Source: Allomuricauda sp.
Lineage (GTDB): Bacteria; Bacteroidota; Bacteroidia; Flavobacteriales; Flavobacteriaceae
Direction of reading: 5' to 3'
Length of the DNA stretch: 64,000 bases
Assembly (NCBI RefSeq): GCF_013911645.1
Contig: NZ_JACESV010000001.1
Coordinates: 930,001 to 994,000 of the forward strand
Both the position numbers and the translations under genes were made by a program. Numbering within the stretch: position 1 is the stretch's first letter; the number at the start of each line of letters is the position of its first letter. Positions 1 through 9,733 of the stretch are shown here, in pieces. The notes under the pieces are model-generated. The model saw nothing but the letters and a program-made list of their open reading frames with translations. It searched no databases and had not been told where the DNA came from.

Positions 1-3000
1 CCATGGGAATGTTCAAACAAGAAACTAAAATCAAGGTCCTTCCATTGCAGCTGCATCCCTATTCCGCCCCGCCAATCCGGGTTGGGGTCTCCCAATACGC
101 GGCTTTCGGTGTCCAATTGGGGAAAGCCATTGGCATCCAATGCCAAGCTATTGTCCTCATTTCGTAGGGTCCCCGGTAGAAAGAATGAGCTCATGGGATA
201 GCCTTTAACCGCTTTGGAGGTCCCTCCAATATCCACGGTTTCCGCTCCCGCAATATCCACCACCATGTTCTCATTATTGTTATAGTTGGTATTTATAGAA
301 AGATTGAAATCGTCCGATTCAATCAGCTTGCCCGTTAAATCGATTTCAAGACCTTTGTTTTCAATGACAGCTGCATTTTTGTAATTGAAATTGAACCCAG
401 AACTGGGATTGGCCTTTACGGCGAACAGGATATCTTTGGTTTCATTCCTATAGTAGGTTACACCCAATCCCACCCTATCTTTGAAGAATCGTAGGTCACT
501 TCCTATTTCCCATTCGGTTTTGATCTCCGGTTTTAGGTTGGGGTTGCCCTTTTCGGAATCCACCATAAAACTTCCACCAAACGTGGAAAAACCAGTGGTT
601 GCCAAGGTCTCAAACTTATAGGGGGCTGGTTGGATACCTACCTTTCCCCAAGCGGCCCTGAGTTTTCCGAAGCTCAAGAAATCGGAGTCCATAAGGTCGC
701 TGAATTGCCAGGCCATGTCCACAGAAGGATAGAAAAAGCTTCCCTTTATGGTGGAAGAAGCTTCCAAGGCCCCTGAAAAGTTGACAAACAATTGATTGTA
801 AAGGCTCACCCCCAATATACCATAACCTCGGTTGGAACGAATGTGTTGAAGCGTCCTGTCCCAAGCGGTGGCCGCTTGATCTGGGTTAAGATCAGTTGTG
901 AGCAACCGTGAATCAACGGCAAAAGGGCTTATGGTGTTTTCATTTATTGCTCTTTTTCTATCATTGAAGTTAACGCCAAGGGTAGCGGAGACCCCAAACT
1001 CATTGCTGAAATCATGCGTGGCAATAACAATCCCATCCAAATTGAATTCCTTACTGTTGATGTCTGTCTGGCTCCAATACCCTCCGCTTCTAAGACCACT
1101 GGCGGATCCCATCGGATAAAATTGGCTTCTTGAGTCCGTATAGTAGTCCAACCCTCCCCTAAGGATGACCTTTAGCCAATTTGCAGGGTCAATGGTCAGT
1201 TCGGGGTTTATGATGAACCTGTTGACGTCATTGGGTGCTTTCTGCTCGTTGAGGGTCCATAAGGGATTGTTGTAGATCGGGTTTTCAGATTCCCCAAGGT
1301 GCCTTCTGTACGAACGTTGGCGATTTGCGAAGATGTCCCCGTTGGATGCGGTATATGTACCGATATAATCCGTGATGTCAAAATCCGGGGCAGCCCGTAA
1401 AAGTCCCAATAGAATCCCGTTTGTGGTTTCCCCTGCCTGTTCAATACGATTGGATTTGGTATTGGTATAGGAGACCCTATTGTTCCAGGTCAACCAGTCG
1501 GTAACCTGGAACTTTGTGTTCAACCTTACATTTTGTCTTTTATAGTCATAATTTTCAATGATCCCCTTTTGGTCCAAGTTTTCATAACTGAAAAAGTAGG
1601 AGGCTTTTTCCCCTCCACCGCTTACCGATACATTGTGTTGGGAAAAGGTTCCTATCCGAAAAACCTTGTCATAATTGCTGTCACTATAGGTTTCCCTGGA
1701 ATTTTTAGTAATGACAGGATAGTATCTTTCCCCTGAGGTGTTTGAGACAAAAAAGGCCCCTGAGGTATCCACTTCGTCCGCCCCACCGGAACGATCTGCT
1801 ATTTTGTCCCCCCAGGATTCTGCGAATGAGGCACTATATACCCCGTTGCGTCCCTGCCCATAGGAATCTTGAAGCGGTGTTCGGACGTTGATATAATCAT
1901 AGGATTGTGAAAAGGAATATTGTACGGATGGTTTCTTGCCCAATTGCCCGCTCTTGGTGGTGATGACAATGACCCCGTTGGCCGCTCGGGAACCCCAGAG
2001 CGCAGCAGCGGATGCGCCTTTCAAAATTTGTACCGAGGCTATATCCTTGGGATTGATGTCGTCCAATCGGGACTGTTGGCTCAGGGTAACACCCCCGATG
2101 TTGTCATTGCTTACAGGGATCCCATCCAGGATGATCAGGGGTTGGCTTGCCCCTTGAATGGTATTGGCACCACGTATTTGTATTGATGAACCTGCACCCG
2201 GATCCCCATTGGACTTACCGATACGAACACCGGAGGCCTTCCCTGCCAGGGAATTGATCAGACCTGCTTCACCAGCCTTTTCTATATTGTCCGATTGGAT
2301 AGAGGAACTTGTGGAACCTGATTCGTCTTTTAGTTGCTTGGTTCCAATTGCCGTTACCACCACTTCTTCCAGATTACTGACACTGGGCACCATGGCAACA
2401 TTGATGGTCGCTTCATCACCAACTGTAATTTCAGTGGTCTGGTAACCTATGTAGGAATATATCAGGACATCGCCTTTGGACGCTTCGATGGTATATTTCC
2501 CATCAAAATCGGAAGAAACCCCTTTGGTGGTCCCCTTTAAAACAATGCTTACACCAGGCAATGGGGCATTGTTCTCATCGGTGATGGTACCGGTCACCAT
2601 TATACTTTGCTGCGGTTTCACCAGAGTGTTTGGATAATCATTTTCAGCGATTGGTTCTTTTTCCAATAGCACAATGAGTTTCCTCCTTACTTCAAAAGCA
2701 ATATTGCTATCTTTCAAGATTAGGTCCATTAGGGTCCCGATTTTCACTTTCTTGACATCGATCGTGATCCTTCTATTGACATCAAGGGCTGAGTTTTTAT
2801 ACAAAATGTTGTAATCCGTATTCTTTTCAATTTCATTGAATATTGATGCTATGGTAGCATTTTCCAATTTCATGGAAATAAACTTCTGTGAATAGGAACT
2901 GTTGGCCTGCAGTTGGAACAGTGCAGCCAACAAAAACAATGCTGAAATTTTCATTTTCAAATCTATTTTAAGCGTAAAATAGCTTTTGCATAGTGCGTTT

Positions 3001-3005
3001 TTCAT
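1..3005 (-). CDS. SusC/RagA-family TonB-linked outer membrane protein (C-terminus beyond window)
   Basis: Outer-membrane TonB-dependent receptor of the SusC class, expected to import a glycan or other oligomer with a SusD partner. My translation gives a signal-like N-terminus with the segment LFQLQAN, an STN domain (about residues 45-105), a carboxypeptidase-D-like repeat beginning VTGTITDENNAPLPGV, then a TonB plug with PLIILDGIPV and the SusC-typical GSRAANGVIVITTK, followed by barrel sequence to the window edge. The start at 3005 gives a long N-terminus usual for FecR-linked SusC proteins; an in-frame ATG at 2954 is the alternative. It lies downstream of the FecR gene and so is probably activated by that FecR/sigma pair. 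The missing C-terminus and SusD gene should lie to the left. The substrate cannot be told. Confidence 0.93.
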   Translation of the reverse strand, partial: MKNALCKSYFTLKIDLKMKISALFLLAALFQLQANSSYSQKFISMKLENATIASIFNEIEKNTDYNILYKNSALDVNRRITIDVKKVKIGTLMDLILKDSNIAFEVRRKLIVLLEKEPIAENDYPNTLVKPQQSIMVTGTITDENNAPLPGVSIVLKGTTKGVSSDFDGKYTIEASKGDVLIYSYIGYQTTEITVGDEATINVAMVPSVSNLEEVVVTAIGTKQLKDESGSTSSSIQSDNIEKAGEAGLINSLAGKASGVRIGKSNGDPGAGSSIQIRGANTIQGASQPLIILDGIPVSNDNIGGVTLSQQSRLDDINPKDIASVQILKGASAAALWGSRAANGVIVITTKSGQLGKKPSVQYSFSQSYDYINVRTPLQDSYGQGRNGVYSASFAESWGDKIADRSGGADEVDTSGAFFVSNTSGERYYPVITKNSRETYSDSNYDKVFRIGTFSQHNVSVSGGGEKASYFFSYENLDQKGIIENYDYKRQNVRLNTKFQVTDWLTWNNRVSYTNTKSNRIEQAGETTNGILLGLLRAAPDFDITDYIGTYTASNGDIFANRQRSYRRHLGESENPIYNNPLWTLNEQKAPNDVNRFIINPELTIDPANWLKVILRGGLDYYTDSRSQFYPMGSASGLRSGGYWSQTDINSKEFNLDGIVIATHDFSNEFGVSATLGVNFNDRKRAINENTISPFAVDSRLLTTDLNPDQAATAWDRTLQHIRSNRGYGILGVSLYNQLFVNFSGALEASSTIKGSFFYPSVDMAWQFSDLMDSDFLSFGKLRAAWGKVGIQPAPYKFETLATTGFSTFGGSFMVDSEKGNPNLKPEIKTEWEIGSDLRFFKDRVGLGVTYYRNETKDILFAVKANPSSGFNFNYKNAAVIENKGLEIDLTGKLIESDDFNLSINTNYNNNENMVVDIAGAETVDIGGTSKAVKGYPMSSFFLPGTLRNEDNSLALDANGFPQLDTESRVLGDPNPDWRGGIGMQLQWKDLDFSFLFEHSH

Positions 3006-3057
3006 ATTTTTGATAAGGTTTAAAATTGGTCATTCAGTTTTTAAATCTGTTTGGAAT

Positions 3058-3083
3058 CCAGGGATTGTTCCAGCAATTCCTGG
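3058..3083. other. Hairpin between fecR-like and susC-like genes
   Basis: Ten-base arms (CCAGGGATTG and CAATTCCTGG, one G:T pair) around a six-base loop. On the minus strand no T-run follows, so it is not a clear terminator; it could act as an attenuator or stabilise the 5' end of the susC transcript. Confidence 0.4.
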
Positions 3084-3108
3084 TTCTTTTTAAAGTTTAG
3101 TTCATTGG

Positions 3109-4269
3109 CTATTCGGTTTTTTGGGTTAGTATTAATTTTTTGTTGGATAGATTGTAGTCAAAACCCTTGATCCTTTGGAAGCCTTGGAGCACCTCTTCAA
3201 TGGTCTCCGTTTCAAACCTTCCGGTATATCGTTCTTTTTTCAAAAGATCATCATGGATCTCAATTTCAATATTGTAATGCCTTTCCAGCTTTTTTGTGAT
3301 ATGGTAAAAATCCTCGTTCTTGAACAAGAGTACACCATCCTTCCATGCAATGTGGCTGCTCACATCGACATTGTCCACGACCATCTCTTTAGTTGAATCG
3401 GAGTATGATGCGATTTGGTTAGGTTTTAGAAGAACAGGGGCAGATTCTTCCGAGCCATCATCATGCCCTACGGAAAGACTGCCTTCCACCAAAACCACTT
3501 TGATGTGTTCGTCATCCGTATAACTCGAAACGTTGAACTGGGTACCCAGCACCTTGGTTTCCACTATGCCCGTACTTACGATAAAAGGCCTCAGAGAATC
3601 TGATTTTACCGTGAAATAAGCTTCCCCCCTCAGAACAACATTCCTTGTTCCCTCTTCAAAAAAGGCCACGGGATACGTCAGTGATGAACCGGAATTAAGG
3701 AACACCTCGGAGCCATCCGATAAAACCACTTCGAATTTTTTACCATAGGGCACTTCCAAGGTGTTATAGACCAGTTGTTGGTCATCACCCTTGTTTTCAA
3801 CACTCACTTTGTCATAAACAATCTTTGACCCTTCCTGTCTGGCAACAAAGTTGCTCGATCGGGACACTATTCCAGTAGTGTTCTCTTTCAAGGTTTCCTT
3901 GGTTTGCCCATTCCCCAAGGTAATGGTGACCTCCTTTGGCAAGGTCTCTTCCGTCCTGCCACTGCTCAGGTAGAAATAAAGGGAAATGGAAAAAACACCG
4001 ATAAATATCGCTGCATATTTGAGCCATTCAAGGCGTTGCTTCCTTTTATTTGTTTTGATCAGAAGATCGAACTTTGCAAAAAGCTCACTTTTAAGATGTT
4101 CGGCCTTCTCTTTTTCTTGCGATTTTGTGAGCAAGTAATGAAGTTCCGTAGCATCCTTGAAGGAAGCAGGATTATCCTTGACCCATTTGGCCAGTTGTTC
4201 AATCTCTTCGGGGCTGGATTCATTTTCAAAGAAATTGAAGATGATTTTTTTGATATGCTTATTTTTCAT
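3109..4269 (-). CDS. FecR-family anti-sigma factor
   Basis: Inner-membrane anti-sigma factor that couples the neighbouring SusC-like receptor to the divergently encoded ECF sigma factor. A cytoplasmic N-terminal segment (about 1-80) is followed by one transmembrane helix (about 84-102), a FecR domain (about 170-270, beginning LEVPYGKKFEVVLSDG) and a C-terminal DUF4974-type domain (about 315-383). The length of 386 residues is normal for the family. The gene precedes susC on the same strand with about 100 bases between them, the standard order for this signalling triad in Bacteroidetes. I infer that the periplasmic part contacts the STN domain of the receptor. Confidence 0.93.
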   Translation of the reverse strand: MKNKHIKKIIFNFFENESSPEEIEQLAKWVKDNPASFKDATELHYLLTKSQEKEKAEHLKSELFAKFDLLIKTNKRKQRLEWLKYAAIFIGVFSISLYFYLSSGRTEETLPKEVTITLGNGQTKETLKENTTGIVSRSSNFVARQEGSKIVYDKVSVENKGDDQQLVYNTLEVPYGKKFEVVLSDGSEVFLNSGSSLTYPVAFFEEGTRNVVLRGEAYFTVKSDSLRPFIVSTGIVETKVLGTQFNVSSYTDDEHIKVVLVEGSLSVGHDDGSEESAPVLLKPNQIASYSDSTKEMVVDNVDVSSHIAWKDGVLLFKNEDFYHITKKLERHYNIEIEIHDDLLKKERYTGRFETETIEEVLQGFQRIKGFDYNLSNKKLILTQKTE

Positions 4270-4384
4270 TATTGTTAAATGCAGATTACCAAAATGTTAT
4301 TAGTTAAACGATTTGATTTTGACAAACCCTTGGTTTTAATCAATAAATATTGATAATATTGAGGGGACTTTGAAAATAGGCGCT

Positions 4385-4990
4385 ATGGATTCCCAAGGCC
4401 ATAAAGAAAATATTGATATAGTCGCAATCCGAAAAGGAGACCGGAAAGTGTTCAAAGAGGTCATTGGACTGTACTATGACGAACTATATTATTATGCCAA
4501 AAGTTTATCCAGGGATGAACTCTTGGCCAAGGATTTGGTCCAAGAAGCCTTCTTCGGGCTATGGCAGAAAAAAGAACTGCTCAATGTTAATACCGTTCTG
4601 AAGGGTTGGTTATATAAAACCCTTAAAAATAAATATCTGGACCATATCAAAAAGTATCGCAAAGAAACCTATTTCTTTGAAAGGACCTTTTCTGAAACGT
4701 TGGATTCAATAGTAAAGGAAGAATATCAGGATAATCTGAACCAAAAACTTGAATTGTTGGACAAGGAAATCCAAAACTTGCCCAAAAAATGTAAACAGGT
4801 CTTGATCATGAGCAAAAAAGAGGGATTGACCAATATGGAGATTTCGGATTATCTTGGAATATCCATAAAAACGGTTGAAGGCCACCTTTCCAATGCCTAC
4901 AAGATCTTGAAGGAAAAATTGAACGAAAAGTTCCAAATATTGTTCACTTTGATCTGTTTTCGAAAAAAAGGTGCCACCAATGGATCGTAA
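4385..4990 (+). CDS. ECF RNA polymerase sigma factor
   Basis: Extracytoplasmic-function sigma factor of the FecI/RpoE type. Region 2 is near residues 20-90 (YYDELYYYAKSLSRDELLAKDLVQEAF) and the region 4 helix-turn-helix is near 125-180 (GLTNMEISDYLGISIKTVEGHL). I chose the ATG at 4385; an in-frame TTG five codons upstream at 4370 also extends the frame but is a poorer start. It is divergent from the FecR gene, with about 115 bases between start codons. By the known logic of these systems it should be held by FecR and released when the receptor is loaded, and should then transcribe the receptor genes. Confidence 0.93.
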   Translation: MDSQGHKENIDIVAIRKGDRKVFKEVIGLYYDELYYYAKSLSRDELLAKDLVQEAFFGLWQKKELLNVNTVLKGWLYKTLKNKYLDHIKKYRKETYFFERTFSETLDSIVKEEYQDNLNQKLELLDKEIQNLPKKCKQVLIMSKKEGLTNMEISDYLGISIKTVEGHLSNAYKILKEKLNEKFQILFTLICFRKKGATNGS

Positions 4991-5099
4991 GGCAAGTGCG
5001 AACTTTTGATTTTTGTCAAAATTAAGAGTTTTCCATTTTGGCTGTCCTTACTATAGGCTTTACTGTTTTGCGGTCAATAGGATTTTATGGCATTTGACC

Positions 5100-5816
5100 T
5101 TAAAATAGCAATGTAAGTCCTGATACCAACAATAAAAGGAGTATTGATTTTTCATATAGGGGCTCATTTGTCTTCTTAAAGGCCTGTTTACCCAGAAATT
5201 GTGCCAGCAGAAAAACAGGGAATACGATCAGAGTCATTTTCAAATGATTGAAGGTCAAAATTCCGCCGATTGCGAGGGCGGGAATTCTTGTCAGGGTCAC
5301 CAGTCCCAATACCCCGATCATTGTAGCACGTATCGATTTAATGCTGTTTGTCTGGTTTTCGATACACATCACATAAAGAGGACCTCCTGTCGAAAACACC
5401 CCCGAAAAAAATCCCGCAAGTACCCCGAGACCAATCACACCTCCTTTTTTCAATTGTAGTTTTCTTTTTCCCAGAATGCCATAAGCCACGTACAGCAGAA
5501 TAAAGATACCTAGGAATTTTTTCAGAATTAGCGGCTTTGAGTTCGCAAGAACCAGAATGCCCAACACTACCCCTACTATCGAGGTTAAGGCAAGTCGGAA
5601 CAACATATTTCTATCAATATTGTTCCATTCCTTGGCAATAAGAAAAACACTTGAATACAGGTAAAATATAGAAATGTACGCAACTGCATCGGGAAGTTGA
5701 ATGCTGAACAACAATATGGGCAAAGCAATCAAAGCACCTGCAAAACCAATTGCGGTCTGAACAAAAAAACCAGCAAAAATTCCCAATGCCAGAACCAAGA
5801 TCACCTCTGTCTGCAT
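5100..5816 (-). CDS. TSUP/TauE-SafE family membrane permease
   Basis: Predicted anion permease of the sulfite exporter TauE/SafE family. The sequence is almost entirely hydrophobic with about eight membrane segments, and contains the two glycine-rich family repeats (GIFAGFFVQTAIGFAGALI near the start and GVLAGFFSGVFSTGGP in the middle). I prefer the ATG at 5816, preceded by an A-run and leading straight into the first membrane helix; an in-frame ATG at 5861 would add 15 polar residues. It is divergent from an Lrp-type regulator, which may control it. Family members export sulfite, sulfoacetate or other organosulfur anions; the substrate here is unknown. Confidence 0.88.
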   Translation of the reverse strand: MQTEVILVLALGIFAGFFVQTAIGFAGALIALPILLFSIQLPDAVAYISIFYLYSSVFLIAKEWNNIDRNMLFRLALTSIVGVVLGILVLANSKPLILKKFLGIFILLYVAYGILGKRKLQLKKGGVIGLGVLAGFFSGVFSTGGPLYVMCIENQTNSIKSIRATMIGVLGLVTLTRIPALAIGGILTFNHLKMTLIVFPVFLLAQFLGKQAFKKTNEPLYEKSILLLLLVSGLTLLF

Positions 5817-5941
5817 TTTTTTCAGTTTACTATTTACGGCTAAACTAATTGAAGATCTCATAATGGTAAAATGGAATTATTGGTCATATTGTAATTTTTC
5901 CATTGAAAAATATATATTTATCAAAATATACAATTGAAAAC

Positions 5942-6355
5942 ATGGTAGATGAATTAGATAAACATATAATCGATTTATTGAAAAAGAATTCTAGGTGTTC
6001 CTTTGCTGAAATGGGAAGGATAGTATCGCTTTCCGCATCGTCCGTAAGAGAGCGGGTCCAAAAATTGGAAGATTTGGGAATAATTGAGTCCTATAATGTT
6101 AAGATTGACAAATCACGGCTGGGATTCGGAATGGAGGTCTTTATCTTGTTAAAGATATTTGACGGTAAGCTATCTTTAATTTTGAAAGAAATCAATGCCT
6201 TTCAAGAGGTGGAAGAAGCCTATAGAATAACTGGTCCCTATAACATTCATATTAAAGCAGCGCTCAGAAATCAGAAACATCTTCAAGAATTTGTTGATCA
6301 ATTGATCAAATATGGCAACCCAACCACACATTTAATCCTTTCTGAAATTCATTAA
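5942..6355 (+). CDS. Lrp/AsnC-family transcriptional regulator
   Basis: Small ligand-responsive DNA-binding protein. The N-terminal winged helix-turn-helix covers residues 1-55 (DELDKHIIDLLKKNSR, then LSASSVRERVQKLEDLGII) and the effector-binding RAM domain follows (VFILLKIFD to LILSEIH). The ATG at 5942 gives 137 residues, short but normal for the family; a TTG 13 codons upstream only adds non-conserved sequence. It is divergent from the TSUP permease gene, the usual arrangement for a local regulator, so I infer that it controls that transporter. It is the last chromosomal-looking gene before the mobilization block. Confidence 0.92.
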   Translation: MVDELDKHIIDLLKKNSRCSFAEMGRIVSLSASSVRERVQKLEDLGIIESYNVKIDKSRLGFGMEVFILLKIFDGKLSLILKEINAFQEVEEAYRITGPYNIHIKAALRNQKHLQEFVDQLIKYGNPTTHLILSEIH

Positions 6356-6431
6356 AGGGTACCAACCCCTATTACGATGGGACCACATATATAACCATAG
6401 ATACTTTTAAGCCATTTGCCCCGCCGTCCGA

Positions 6432-8015
6432 TCATTTGAAAATAGATCGGACTTCCGAATGGATCTTTTGGTAGTTGGCCTCCAGATTGGATGGTGACAA
6501 GGGCATGGGAGTTGGCAATGCCCGTTGGATATTGGGTCGTTTGAACCGGACCTTTCGGTCCCTGCCATCGGCAAAGACTACGAACTCCCCCTGTTTCAGC
6601 CCATAGAAGGTCGAGGCCCGTCGTTTGGCCACCTCCTTCTCCCCTTTGGTGATCCGAGTCTCCAAGGTCAGTCCACTGCTCTTGCTCACGCTCCGTGTGG
6701 GAATCTTGACGATCTCAAAAAAGCGCTCATAGTATTTGGCGGTATCGGGATCATTGGCCTTGCCGAAAAACTGGTAGGACAGATTGCTCAGAATGGCCTT
6801 GCTCGCCCGGTCCCCGTACATCATATCGTTCTGGACCTTGTCCTGGAGCACGTATAAGGTAACGATATCATAGCTCCGCAGGGTGGCCGGGATACGGTGC
6901 ATGTTGAGCAGCCTAAGGGTCGAGGCTTCCTCCAACAGCATGAAGGAGGGATTACGGCCCCGTTCGCTCATCTGCTTGGAGATGGTATGGATCGTCGTGG
7001 CGATGACCGGGGACAGGGAGGCGTCCTTCTTGGGATTGTTGACCACACAGAGCACCGAGGGGTTCTGGGGATTGTTGATATCCAAACGGATATCATCGGA
7101 GGACAGTGCCATGAACAGTTTTTTGGTACTGATCTTTTTGAAGGCATTGGCCAAGGTGCTCTTGACCCCAGCTGTTTGTCGCTCCGACCCTACCCCACTG
7201 ATAAAGGCATCCGCCATCGCCCGGGCGGTCAGGTTCAGTTTCAGGAACTTGATCAGCCCCTTGGTGTCCACCTGTTGGTACAGGGCAATGAGATGGGGAA
7301 TGGTGCAATAATCGGGATAGTCCTCCTTCAACCGCCAGATCATCCCACTGACCAGTCCCTCCACGGCATCCTTAAAAAACCGTGAGGTACTGTTCTCATC
7401 CTCGGCCTTCAGTTCCAAAAGGTTTTCCAAGAGCACCCGTGAGATCTCGTACACGCTTTCCTCATCGGGCAAATACCGTGGGGCTATGGGATTGACCCGT
7501 TCGTGGATGGGATCGAAGGACACGATATGGAACGGCACCCCATTGTTCTGGAACATGGGATAGGCCATTTCGGTGATCTCAAAATCCTTGTAGTCATGGA
7601 TGACTCCACAGAACTGTTGGGCCTTGAAGTGCCCCAAAAAATTATGGATGACACTCTCGGTCTTCCCGCTACCCGCTGAGGCGATGACCGATACGCCCCT
7701 ACGGATGTTCTCCAGCACAAACCGCCTTCCCCTGACGTTCATCCGCACACGGTAAATTTTCAGGTTCTTGGTATCCGTTTCATCGGGCATAAGGGCAAAG
7801 AGGACCACATGGATAAAGGATAGCGGTAACAGATATACGAGGGATATCCGCAGGAAGAGTTCTTGGCCCCAGCCCATCCAAAGGGCCATGGCCACTCCCA
7901 GTATCACCGCCAATAGGATGTAAAACCCAAATTTCAGGAAGCGGTTGGCAGCAAAGGACACCAGCCCCCCGATTAGAAGGGCGATCAAAATGGTATGTAT
8001 TTCAAAATTCAACAT
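6432..8015 (-). CDS. Conjugative coupling protein (TraG/VirD4-like ATPase)
   Basis: Type IV coupling ATPase that brings the relaxase-DNA complex to a transfer channel. The first 75 residues hold membrane helices; Walker A is SAGSGKTE at about 113-120 and Walker B is FMLLEEA at about 358-364. At 527 residues it is on the short side for TraG/MobC proteins of Bacteroidetes elements, but both ATPase motifs are intact. It is the last gene of the minus-strand mobilization run, 15 bases after the relaxase. No transfer-channel genes follow on the left, where chromosomal genes begin, so the element either borrows a channel or has lost its own. Confidence 0.9.
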   Translation of the reverse strand: MLNFEIHTILIALLIGGLVSFAANRFLKFGFYILLAVILGVAMALWMGWGQELFLRISLVYLLPLSFIHVVLFALMPDETDTKNLKIYRVRMNVRGRRFVLENIRRGVSVIASAGSGKTESVIHNFLGHFKAQQFCGVIHDYKDFEITEMAYPMFQNNGVPFHIVSFDPIHERVNPIAPRYLPDEESVYEISRVLLENLLELKAEDENSTSRFFKDAVEGLVSGMIWRLKEDYPDYCTIPHLIALYQQVDTKGLIKFLKLNLTARAMADAFISGVGSERQTAGVKSTLANAFKKISTKKLFMALSSDDIRLDINNPQNPSVLCVVNNPKKDASLSPVIATTIHTISKQMSERGRNPSFMLLEEASTLRLLNMHRIPATLRSYDIVTLYVLQDKVQNDMMYGDRASKAILSNLSYQFFGKANDPDTAKYYERFFEIVKIPTRSVSKSSGLTLETRITKGEKEVAKRRASTFYGLKQGEFVVFADGRDRKVRFKRPNIQRALPTPMPLSPSNLEANYQKIHSEVRSIFK

Positions 8016-8030
8016 AACAGTGTTTTTGGA

Positions 8031-9050
8031 TTATATGCCAATGGAACCGGAGTCCATCGCCTTGCCGATGCCCCGTTTGAGCTTCATCAGGGCCTTGTAT
8101 GCCACCTGTGCCTGGTTCACGGGTATGGTCGGGATCTTGGCCCCTGCTTTATTAAGCAACTGGAAGGCCGCTTGCCGCTCGTTGGCCGGCAGTCCCGCCA
8201 ACATCGCAAAGAACTTTTTGGGATCCTTGTCCAAGAGGTTTCGGGAGGTATAGCGCTCCACGAAATTGCGCCTATATCCGAACTTTTTGTCAAAGGTGGC
8301 CTCGGCAGCTTTGTAGAATTTCTCACGGTGGAAGCCCTGTTTCTGAGCCTTTCCGTTCAATATGGTTTCATTGGCCCTGAAAGGGGTGAGCGGGGACAGG
8401 CTATGGCTATTGGATCTGTCCTTTCGGCTCACGATGATATGGATATGGCTCTGGTGGCCTTCCTTGGCCATGTCAGGTACGATGCGCCTACCGTTCTGTT
8501 GGTGCGGGGCCTCACGTTCCAGGTCCCTGATGCGTTGTTGCAGGCGTTGGATGTTGCCCGTGGCCTCGCCCCGCTCGATACGCCGTATCTCGTTTTTGTG
8601 TTCCAGTATCTTGGAGGCAAAGGGCTGGTTCTCCTTGACCTTGCGGTCGGTCTCCGAATAGGTGCGCTCCCGCTCCAGCTTGGCATAGTACTTAAGATCG
8701 TCCACGGTCACCTTCCAATCCCTATGGAAGGCATTGGCATAGGCCTTCATCACCTCACGGGTGTACTGTCTTAGTTTTTCGGGATCGTTCCCGATATGCT
8801 TCAGCTCCCCTTGGGAAGGACTGACCACCAGGGAATAGAACTTGGGATCCTTTTTTCCAAGCTTAGAGGTATTGCCATCGATCTCGGCAATGACCGTTTC
8901 AGGATCGATACTGCTTTCGTACTGGTCAAAGTATTTTTCTTGCTGTTCCGGGGCACGGTCCTCGTTCTCCTTCTCCAGATAATTGACAAAATCGCGGACA
9001 CTGCCGCTGAAATTGCCGCCCATATGTTGTTTGCTGATGGCGATGTACAT
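8031..9050 (-). CDS. Relaxase/mobilization nuclease (DUF5712/MobB-like)
   Basis: Predicted DNA-nicking relaxase of a mobilizable or conjugative element. The conserved His cluster of relaxases is visible as HQSHIHIIVSRKD (His at about 199, 202 and 204), and a central charged region (about 125-190) looks coiled. It follows the BtgA-like gene with four bases between, and precedes the coupling protein. This trio is the standard Bacteroidetes mobilization module, in which a BtgA-like accessory protein binds oriT, this protein nicks it, and the coupling protein docks. The exact MOB class is not certain from motifs alone. The region is GC-richer than the metal island. Confidence 0.85.
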   Translation of the reverse strand: MYIAISKQHMGGNFSGSVRDFVNYLEKENEDRAPEQQEKYFDQYESSIDPETVIAEIDGNTSKLGKKDPKFYSLVVSPSQGELKHIGNDPEKLRQYTREVMKAYANAFHRDWKVTVDDLKYYAKLERERTYSETDRKVKENQPFASKILEHKNEIRRIERGEATGNIQRLQQRIRDLEREAPHQQNGRRIVPDMAKEGHQSHIHIIVSRKDRSNSHSLSPLTPFRANETILNGKAQKQGFHREKFYKAAEATFDKKFGYRRNFVERYTSRNLLDKDPKKFFAMLAGLPANERQAAFQLLNKAGAKIPTIPVNQAQVAYKALMKLKRGIGKAMDSGSIGI

Positions 9051-9054
9051 GCTC

Positions 9055-9633
9055 TTATGAATTTTCTATGTTGCGTCTGTATTTTTCCACCTCGGCCATG
9101 GTCAGTTCCAATTTGAGGTATTCCTTTCCAAAAGAGGGTTTGACCACCCTGACCCGATCCAGGACATGGGAAAAGTCCGCCTTAAGGGCGGCCATCCGCT
9201 CCTCCAAGCGGTCGTACCGCACCCTGGGCACGGTGGTCTCTTCGTCCCAAGTCTCATCGGGCGGGCCGTCCTCAAATTTGCGCTCGATGAATTCCATGAC
9301 CTCTTCCCCAAATCCATCGGCTTCGCCCTGCAAATGCTGCTCAAATAGGGACTGCAACATGGCCACTGTCGGCTTGGTCTGCTCCTTTTCAATACTCCGC
9401 ACGATGGCGACCAGGGCATTGAACCGCCGTTTCATCTGGTATTTCAGGCTCGCAATGGTCTCATCCAACCTATCGTCCGGGGACACGCCATTGGCCTCGA
9501 AATAGTTTACCATGGCCAGCAAGGCCATCGATTGTGACCGTCCCTGTGTCCTGCAAAACCTCCGATACTTCTTCGCGATCGAGACCTTGATGCTCAGACA
9601 GGTAAACCGTTCTTTTTCGTATCCTTTGTCCAT
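9055..9633 (-). CDS. BfmA/BtgA-family mobilization protein
   Basis: Small accessory protein of the relaxosome, related to BfmA/BtgA of Bacteroides mobilizable elements. The N-terminus (FTCLSIKVSIAKKYRRFCR) resembles a ribbon-helix-helix-like DNA-binding segment, followed by helical, charged sequence to residue 192. The gene is the first of the mobilization operon. A 17-base sequence overlapping its start codon is repeated 42 bases upstream, which suggests that the protein, or another factor, binds there and controls the operon. Assignment is by overall resemblance and position. Confidence 0.85.
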   Translation of the reverse strand: MDKGYEKERFTCLSIKVSIAKKYRRFCRTQGRSQSMALLAMVNYFEANGVSPDDRLDETIASLKYQMKRRFNALVAIVRSIEKEQTKPTVAMLQSLFEQHLQGEADGFGEEVMEFIERKFEDGPPDETWDEETTVPRVRYDRLEERMAALKADFSHVLDRVRVVKPSFGKEYLKLELTMAEVEKYRRNIENS

Positions 9634-9689
9634 TTTTCCATTAAAAATTCCTTGGTTTTACTGGGCTGGCGGCATTTTTCCATTAAAAA
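9631..9689. repeat. Two 17-base direct repeats at the mobilization-operon start
   Basis: The sequence CATTTTTCCATTAAAAA occurs at 9631-9647 and 9673-9689. Each copy is partly palindromic (TTTTT..AAAAA) and the first includes the start codon of the BtgA-like gene. The spacing of 42 bases is four helical turns, fitting cooperative binding of a repressor or relaxosome protein. Confidence 0.6.
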
Positions 9690-9733
9690 CCTAATGTTTG
9701 CTTTTTTCACCAATCTCCCGAACACACCATAAA

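Noticed and set aside
7995..8774. Long plus-strand frame of 259 codons opposite the relaxase gene
   Set aside because: It lies fully antisense to the relaxase and has no family resemblance; the GC-rich codon pattern of the real gene leaves the opposite frame open by chance.
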